This document shows positions 56,419-64,000 of a stretch of 64,000 nucleotides of DNA, one piece after another. Origin of the DNA: Cephalopachus bancanus (taxonomy: Eukaryota > Chordata > Mammalia > Primates > Tarsiidae); NCBI GenBank assembly GCA_027257055.1, contig JAPVLO010000381.1, positions 1 through 64,000 of the forward strand. Reading direction: 5' to 3'. Every line of letters starts with the position of its first letter. Within the stretch, counting starts at the first letter, position 1. The position numbers and the translations under genes are program-made. The notes below the pieces were generated by a model. It was given only the letters and a program-made list of their open reading frames with translations, made no database searches and was not told where the DNA came from.

Positions 56419-56770
56419 TCTTAGAATTTTTAATTGTTGGCGTTTATTTAATCAACGGACTTGTTTTGTAATTGAAAAAATGAAACTTTCATTTCTTTTT
56501 TATATTCCTTTTCTATTTTTTAGCCTTGCTTTATACTTGAATGTACTTCTGTAGAAGCAGAAGTTTTTTTTAAACGTATGTCAGAAATGAAATATATTGT
56601 CTTTTATATTTTTGGCAAAATGGTTTGAGAAATATGCATAATTGAAAAAGCAATCTCTGTAAATGAATTATATTATTTCTTTGAGGCAAGATAAAATAAT
56701 TTGTAAATGTTGCTCCTAGGCTACGATACTACTTTGTTAGGAGACTTACTTTTATAAAAATATAAAGGTA
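56419..56770. other. AT-rich unique sequence
   Basis: No supported feature. Confidence 0.4.
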
Positions 56771-56774
56771 AACA

Positions 56775-57190
56775 TTCTTTAGGAGAAAAACAAAACTTTA
56801 TTGACATACTATTCTCCCACTTAAAGTGAACAGTTTAGTGGTTTTTAGTATGCTCGCAGTTGTGCAGCCATTATCACCATCAGTTTTAGAACATTTTCAT
56901 TACCCCCAAAAGAAACCCCATTTCATTAGCATTGACTATCTGTTTCCCCCCAGGACCCTCCTCCTGCAGGCCCCAGACCAAGGTAACCACTGATCTACTT
57001 TTTGTTTCTGTAGATTTGCCAGTTGTAGACATTTCATATGAAGTATCAGTACTTACTCTTTTTATGGCTGAATAATATTCCATTATATGGATACACCACA
57101 TTTTATTTATCTGTTTATCAGTTGATGGACATGTGGGTTATTTTTACTTTTTGGCTATTGTGAATTACTAGAACATTAGGTTACAACTTT
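56775..57190 (-). repeat. L1 3'-end fragment
   Basis: CAAAACTTTATTGACATACT, CAGCCATTATCACCATCAGT, TGGCTGAATAATATTCCATT and ATCAGTTGATGGACATGTGG are hallmark L1M 3' sequence in reverse. Confidence 0.85.
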
Positions 57191-57619
57191 TTTTTTAATG
57201 CAGACATATTTTTGTTTCATATGGTAACTATGTTTAACTTTTCAGGAACTGCCAGTTTTCCCATTGGCTGCACCTTTAACATTCCAAAAAGCAGTGTGTG
57301 AGGGTTCCAATTTATCTGCTTACTTATTGATGCTTAACATGATCAACGTTCCGAGTTTTGCTCCAAAAATGATGTATCTGTGAAATCTGGCTAAATCATA
57401 TTGGCCTCACTCTTTTTCATCTAGCCTCTTAAAATGTCAACATTAAGACAGTTATGAAGTGAGCATATACAAACCAATCACTTTTCTTCATTTGGACAAC
57501 ACTACTTGATCAGAAAGTGTATTGCAAGAAAATTTTTCATTCTTAATAACAACGTAAAACTTGGGTTCAAAAATACAATGATGAACCTTAGAGAAATGTG
57601 AAAAATCATGTAAGGGAAA

Positions 57620-59045
57620 CTCCCCCCCCAAAAAAAAACCCCAAATTGAGCATCATAAAACAAAACTTGAATGAATGATGTTAGGAAAAAGTAACATACA
57701 AAAAGTGAATTCGCTATAAATCAGCCTGTTAAGAACACAGTCCTTTCAAATTTCCAACAGAATTTTAAATCTGGTACTAATTTCATCTGGAAAAACAAAT
57801 GCTCAAAAATAAAAAGGAAAATTCTGAAAAAGTTTAAAAAGGGAAGACTTCCTACTTCTATACATCAAAAAACACCATCATCAAAGATACAAGATTAGTA
57901 ACACCTGAGGGAAAAAATTGTAACATTTACAACAAGAGATTACCATCTCTAATTACAATAAATAAACCGAAATAGGGGAGAAATCTTTCTTTTTTTTTTT
58001 CCTTTCTTTCTTTTTAACCACCATTCATGGAGTTGAGGAAAATTTACTTTAAAAGGTGAAAATAAGGCTGGGCACGGTGGCTCACGCCTATAATTCCAGC
58101 ACTTTGGGAGGCCGAGGTGAAGGGATTGCCTGAGTCCATGGGTTCAAGACCAGCCTGGGCAACTTGGCGAGAACTCATCTCTACAATAAATAAAAAACTA
58201 GCTGGGTATGATGGTGCATGTCTGTGGTTCCAGCTACTTTGAAGGCTGAGGCGGAAGGATTGCCTGAGTCCAGCAGGTCGAGGCCATGAGGGCATCCCAC
58301 TGCTCTCTAACCTGGGCAACAGAGTGAGGCTCCAACTCAAAAAAAAAAAAAAAAGAGAAAATAGCCAATTCATAAATAATAAGCTCAAAGACCACTAATA
58401 ATTAAAGAGATTAAAAATGCAAAAATAATATGTGACTCTTCACCTTGTAAGATTAGAAAATACTTAAAATTTAATAATAATCTGTAGGGAGTTAGGAAAG
58501 GTGCACTATTGTTGAATGTATACGTTGTAACCCTTTTAGAGGACATCGGAAATTCATGTCCAAATTTTTAATAGTTGCACTTTCTAACCAATCCTAATTC
58601 TGGGAAATTACTATCAGAAACTATTCAAATACACAGATATTTGAGTTCAATAAATTTACTATAATTCACTAGTAAAAAGATCTGGAGTTCTGATAAATGC
58701 CACAACATGGGTGAACGTTGGAAATGTGCTGAGTGAAAGAAGCTAGTCGCAGAAGACCACGTTTTAGATGAGTCCGTGTGTATGAAACGTCTAGAATAAG
58801 TGAATGTGCAGATGCTGGAAGTAGGTAAGTGGTTGCCTATGTCTGGTGTCAGGTGGAGAGGTGGCGAAATTTGGGAGTGACTGCTAATGGGCCAGGGGCT
58901 TTTTTGGGTGAGGGAGATAAAAAAGTGTTCTAAAATCGATTATGGTGACAGTTGCACAGCCCTACAAACACTAGAAACCACTGCAGTGAGTACTCTGAAT
59001 CATATCTTCATGAAACTCTTATTAAAATAGATTATATTTAGCATT
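57620..59045 (+). repeat. L1M ORF2 3' end and 3' UTR, Alu-interrupted
   Basis: TCATCTGGAAAAACAAATGC, GCCACAACATGGGTGAACGT and ATGGTGACAGTTGCACAGCC are L1M in sense. Split by the Alu at 58065-58357. Confidence 0.75.
58065..58357 (+). repeat. Alu in L1
   Basis: GGCTGGGCACGGTGGCTCAC to a 16-base A tail. Confidence 0.93.
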
Positions 59046-60207
59046 TTTTTAAAATGTGAAATACTACCTCCTTAGGAAAGACTTTTCAGAAGAGTTGGCA
59101 TATGTTCTGGGTCTTGTAAGAGTCACCGAATTTCAAGATTCAACTCGAAAGATAATAGAAAGGTGTTTGGGTTATTTTGTTATACAGCAAGTCACCTCAA
59201 AGCCTGTTGGCTTAAAAAAAACCCACCATTTAATTTCATAATTTCTCTCCCTTCTGTGGGTTGCCTGATTCTGCCAGTCTTGTTTGAGGCCTTGTGCACG
59301 TGTGGTCAGACGGCCGCTGGCGTTGTGTGGGTTCCCTGGGTGCTGCGAGGGCTGGTTCTCCCCCTCTCTGTGTGCTCTCTCCTAATCTCTCTTCAGCAGG
59401 GGTGGCCGAACGTCTTACGTCATGGCTCGGGGCTCCCAAGGGCAGAAAGCAGAAGATGCCAGTCTTTCTCAACGCCAGAACCCGGAGCTCGCGCACTACC
59501 ACTTCTGCGGCTTCACTTTAGTTCATGTAGTGACGGGGCCGGTCCAGGTTCGGAGGCCGAGAAGTAAAACGCCCTTCTTGGTGTGAGTGGCAGGCTCTTC
59601 AGCAGCTGAGTTCCGTTCAGACTGTGTACAAAATAGACCCTCTTCCCCTCTCCCAAGGCTTCTCTGCTATGGCGCTAAGCCCAGTCCGTGGTCTTGCCGT
59701 CTGAATGTAGTCAAGTTGCAGGTGACCCTCCTTGGTGCCTTTTCCTCTTGTTCCAAAGACCTGAGAAATACAGAGACAGCCTAATGAGTCAGAAGCAGAA
59801 CTGCACAGAGGGAGGAGGACAAGAAGAGAGGGATATGCCAGTTACTGTTCCACACGAATCCTGAAATGCAGCCAGGCATGCTTTGCCAGTTTCTTCATTA
59901 AAACCCAGTCCTGCTCTCTAGGAGGGGTTTTCCATGTTGCTTGTACCTTGCCTTCTGAGTCTTAATTCCGTTTTCATAAGTAATGGCCTGTGTTTGCAGC
60001 TCAGCTTTCTCAGACTGTTTCCTGCAAAGTGAAGGTCCAGAGTACTCCCTTCATCTTGGGCATTGTCGACTTCCTATCTGTCTGTCAAATTGTAATCTAC
60101 TTCGTTAGACAAAAGCCACACTCGCAGATCTCTTTGAGACAATCCTCTCTCTATTTTGGACTGAGAGTCTGGGTGCTATTTGACAACACTCTTAAGATTC
60201 TGAGAAG
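59046..60207. other. Unassigned intron 2 sequence
   Basis: 59180-59560 may be an ancient repeat (CTCAAAGCCTGTTGGCTTAA, GTGGTCAGACGGCCGCTGGC). The rest shows nothing. Open frames at 59163-59567 have no domain. Confidence 0.35.
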
Positions 60208-60765
60208 TAGCCAGGCACAGTGGCTTGCGCATGTAATCCCAGAACTTTGAGAAACTGAGGCGAGAGGATCACTTGAGCCCAGGTGTCGCTTTCAATAACG
60301 ACTCTCACACGATTCTTCTGCAAGCTGCTTTAATCCCAGGTTACTACATCGTTCTTCCTTTTCTTTCTCCTATTCGTGACCTTAAATCTAGTATCTCTGC
60401 CAATCAATTAAGGTAACGCGGCACGCACCGATAGGCCCGTAAGAGAGGATTGTATGCTGACATCCTTTAGTTGCCTTATTAGGGCTTGTTTTGTCTTGTG
60501 GTCTGGCTGCTTCGGGCGCCATGTTAGGGCGGAGGCGCTCCACACCCAGGAGTTCAAGACCAGCCTAGACACATAGCGAGACCTCTTCTCTATAGAAGAT
60601 AAAAAAAAAATTAGCCGGGTGTGGTGGCATGCATCTGTAGTCCCAGCTACTTGGAAGACTGAGACAGAAGGATCACCTGAGCCCAGGAGGTTGAGGCTAT
60701 GGTGAGCCGTGATTGTGCCACTGCCCTCCAGTCTGGATGACAGAGTGAGACCCAGACTCATCTAG
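60208..60765 (+). repeat. Alu split by an LTR insertion
   Basis: Left-arm head at 60208-60283 (AGCCAGGCACAGTGGCTTGC ... GAGCCCAGG), then a 261-base LTR, then 60545-60765 (CCCAGGAGTTCAAGACCAGC to ATGACAGAGTGAGACCCAGA). Confidence 0.93.
60284..60544 (-). repeat. Compact 261-base solo LTR inserted in an Alu
   Basis: Ends TGTCGC...CTCCACA (TG...CA), with a perfect 6-base duplication CCCAGG at 60278-60283 and 60545-60550. Reading the - strand it starts TGTGGAGCGCCTCCGCC and ends GTTATTGAAAGCGACA. A polyadenylation signal candidate, ATTAAA, is about 50 bases before the 3' end. Several CpGs are still present, suggesting a young insertion. The orientation assignment rests on the ATTAAA signal and is less certain. 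The duplication length and small size recall class II (IAP/SRV-like) LTRs; I do not recognise the family. Confidence 0.85.
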
Positions 60766-61765
<1,000 letters not shown>

Positions 61766-61831
61766 ATACCGAAGAGAAGTGTAAAGTGAAAAACCAAAGA
61801 CGCTGGCCGCTTTTCTTCTCACCTCCTTTCC

Positions 61832-62124
61832 TTTTTTTTTTTTTTTTGAGTTGGAGCCTCACTCTGTCGCCCAGACTGGAGTGCAGTGACCACTCCCGGC
61901 CATCGCAGCCTCAGCCTGCTGGGCTCCAGTGATCCTTCTGCCTCAGCCTTCCGAGTAGCCGGAATTACAGACTTGCGCTACCACGCCCGGCTGATTTTTT
62001 GATTTATTGTAGAGATGAGGTCTCGCCAGGTTGCCCAGGCGGGTCTCGAACCCGCGGGCTCAGGCAATCCACTCACCTCAGCCTCTCAAAGGCGCGGGGT
62101 TACAGGCTGAGCCACCGAGCCTGG
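61832..62124 (-). repeat. Alu, young type
   Basis: CpG-rich (GGTCTCGAACCCGCGGGCTC), ending CACCGAGCCTGGCC. CCTCCTTTCC and CTCTCCTCTCC flank it. Confidence 0.94.
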
Positions 62125-62125
62125 C

Positions 62126-62819
62126 CTCTCCTCTCCATTTTTGGTCTATAAGAAGTGTGGCTGCTGGATGAAGGGAGGGCTAACCTCTGTGGGAGAGAGA
62201 CCGTCCAGGGGGCCATTCCCACATGCCTGTGTCTGAAGGGAGCCAGGGGAAGGAGGGAAACACAGGAATGGGTCGAGGAGCCCAGGGAGATAAACGGAAG
62301 TAGGGGTTCGGTGACCAAGTTGAAGAGAAGAGTAGAGAGACTCTTTTTTCTTTGGGACTACAGGAGAAATTATTTCCTTTTTCTCTCAGACTGAATTCTC
62401 TGCTGATGATTAGATTTGAACAGGGTTGATGGTGTCTGGTGTGTAGTAACCACAGGAATGAGTAAAAGAATGGTGCGTCCAGCTATGCTCTGAATGACTT
62501 TTGCATTGAGGAATGCCATTGTCCACGGAGATGTGTCACCTCGTGATTGCCGGGGACGATTCAGTTCTTTGGCTGGCTGGCCAAGGGAGGTGTTTCTTCC
62601 TTTCTCTCTCTGTGCGTGTTTACCAAATGATTCACTTCCATTCTTGAGGAGCTCGAGTGGAACTATGGTTCAGTCTTGAGTGCCTTCCTGGCTTTCCCTT
62701 TCTGTGACTCCTTTGAGCTTGTTCTCTGATGTGAAGGAAAAAGTCTGACAAAATGATAACATGGAGACCTTTAACAGGCAGTGGAACTACTTTCACTTCC
62801 TCTTTTAAAAAAAGCTCGT
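62126..62819. other. Unique intron 2 sequence
   Basis: No supported feature. Confidence 0.4.
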
Positions 62820-62945
62820 AGACTGGGCTCCCTGGCTCAGCCTGTAATCCCAGCACTTTGGGAGGCTGAGGCTAGTGGGTTGCCTGAGCCTGCAGGTTCC
62901 AGACCAGCCCAGGCAATTTGGCAAGACCTCATCTCTACAATACAA
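62820..62945 (+). repeat. Alu left arm
   Basis: GACTGGGCTCCCTGGCTCAG to CTCATCTCTACAATACAATC, then an abrupt junction with an inverted Alu. Confidence 0.85.
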
Positions 62946-62954
62946 TCAAAATCA

Positions 62955-63650
62955 CAGCAACCTTGACCTCCTGGGCTCAGGTGAGCCTTCTGCCTCAGCC
63001 TCCCAAGCAGCTGGGAATACAGGCACTTGCCAACACACCTGGCACATTTTTAAATTTTTTTTTTTTGTGTGTAGAGACACGGTCTTGCTGTGTTGCCCAC
63101 GCTGGTCTCAAACTCCTGAGCTCAGCCAGGTGCAGTGGCTCACGTCTGTCATCCCCGCACTTAGGGAGGCGGAGGTGGGAGGATTGCCTGAACCCATGGG
63201 TTTGAGACCAGCCTGGGCAACTGGGTGAGGCCTTGTGTCTACAATAAATAATAATAATAATACATTAGCCGAATGTGGTGGCACATGCCTGTGGTTCTGG
63301 CTTCTTGGAAGACTGAGGTGGAAGGATCACCTGAGCCCAGTAGGTTGAGGCTGCAGTGACCATGAGCATGCCACTGCACTCCAGCCTGGGTGACAGAGTG
63401 AGACTCTAACTCAAAAAATAAGAAAAAACAAAAATTCCTGAGCTCAAGCCGTACTTTTGTCTCAGCCTCCCAAAGCGCTGGGACTATACACATACATCAC
63501 CACACCCGGCTAATTTTTTATTTTTGATAGAGACAAGGTCTTGCCAAATTGCCCAGGCTGGTCTGAAACCCCTGGACTCAGGCAGTCCTCTCACCTCTGC
63601 CTCCCAAAGTGCTGGAATGACAGGCATGAGTCATTGTGCCCAGTTTGTTT
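62955..63650 (-). repeat. Nested inverted Alu cluster
   Basis: - strand Alu parts at 62955-63125 and 63436-63500 are split by a + strand Alu (63126-63435). A further - strand left arm (63505-63645) follows. Confidence 0.82.
63126..63435 (+). repeat. Inner Alu of the inverted cluster
   Basis: Duplication ACTCCTGAGCTCA (about 63113-63125) and ATTCCTGAGCTCA (about 63434-63446). Contains a (TAA)n stretch at 63244-63262. Confidence 0.9.
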
Positions 63651-63922
63651 GCTATATTTTGAATGTATATAACATTAAGAACAAAATGGTTTTGTATATA
63701 TAACATTTGGTCTTTGTGTAGCTAGTGTAATATTTTGTACAAATAGAAATGAAAATGATGTAGAATTGTCTGAATAAACATCTAAAGATTTGTCCTTGTT
63801 AAGTATTCCTTTCTGTGTGTGTATATAATTGTTTTTCCTCAGTATTTGTATTATGAAATTTGTTTAGTAATCATTGCATTTAAAAGTTTCTAAAAGAGAG
63901 CTTTACTTTTTGTATATTTTAG
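63651..63922. other. PRKCI intron 2, 3' end
   Basis: AT-rich, free of Alus. Ends in the TTTTAG acceptor; the T-rich tract is interrupted (ACTTTTTGTATATTTTAG). Confidence 0.7.
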
Positions 63923-64000
63923 GAGACCCATGTACAGTATCCTCTCAGTTGGAGTTAGAAGAGGCCTTTAGGCTTTACGAGCTGAATAAGGACTCTGAAC
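63923..64000 (+). CDS. PRKCI: PRKCI exon 3, partial (end of PB1 domain)
   Basis: The acceptor reads GTATATTTTAG. The first two bases complete Gly75, and the frame continues [20 protein letters not shown] then NKDSE to the window edge. This is the second half of the PB1 OPCA motif and the following helix. The exon, the C1 domain and the kinase domain lie beyond the window. The protein sequence matches PKC iota closely, so this is the functional gene and not a retrocopy; the intact splice sites and long introns agree. Confidence 0.96.

Overview
This window is nuclear DNA from a primate, most likely a tarsier. The only protein-coding gene I can support is the 5' part of PRKCI (atypical protein kinase C iota), on the + strand. 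Exon 1 (31873-31973) lies in a strong CpG island, exon 2 is 44032-44153, and exon 3 starts at 63923 and runs off the end. Together they encode the N-terminus and most of the PB1 domain. The species call is inference. The dimeric Alus differ from anthropoid J/S/Y Alus (head reading GGCTCAGCCTGTAATCCC, linker CAATAAATCAAAAATTAGCC, right arm GGAGCCCAGCAGGTCGAGGC) and lack what I recall as lemur/loris Alu hallmarks.

Region 1 (1 to about 8924) is an ERV nest. A betaretrovirus-like class II provirus lies on the - strand: its 5' LTR is at the right (8400-8924), with a tRNA-Lys primer binding site, then decayed gag, dUTPase, protease and reverse transcriptase running off the left edge. A HERV-H-like class I element on the + strand (LTRs 1844-2342 and 5690-6201, tRNA-His primer binding site) sits inside its gag nucleocapsid region, flanked by a 5-bp duplication. 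Alus later entered both elements. All retroviral frames are broken.

Region 2 (8.9-30 kb) is intergenic DNA upstream of PRKCI. It holds dozens of Alus, a MER5A fossil, an L2 fragment, a 1377-bp solo LTR with a perfect 6-bp duplication (16016-17392), and an old L1 (21.1-29.6 kb) split by many Alus.

Region 3 (about 30.4-32.65 kb) is the PRKCI promoter CpG island. It contains Alu-derived sequence that has become very GC-rich. Region 4 (32-64 kb) is PRKCI introns 1 and 2: more Alus, several L1 and L2 fragments, and a compact 261-bp CpG-bearing LTR with a perfect 6-bp duplication inside an Alu (60284-60544).

Almost all other open reading frames are antisense or sense translations of Alus, or composition-driven frames in the CpG island. 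Repeat boundaries are read by eye, good to a few bases where a target-site duplication is quoted and roughly 5-20 bases otherwise.
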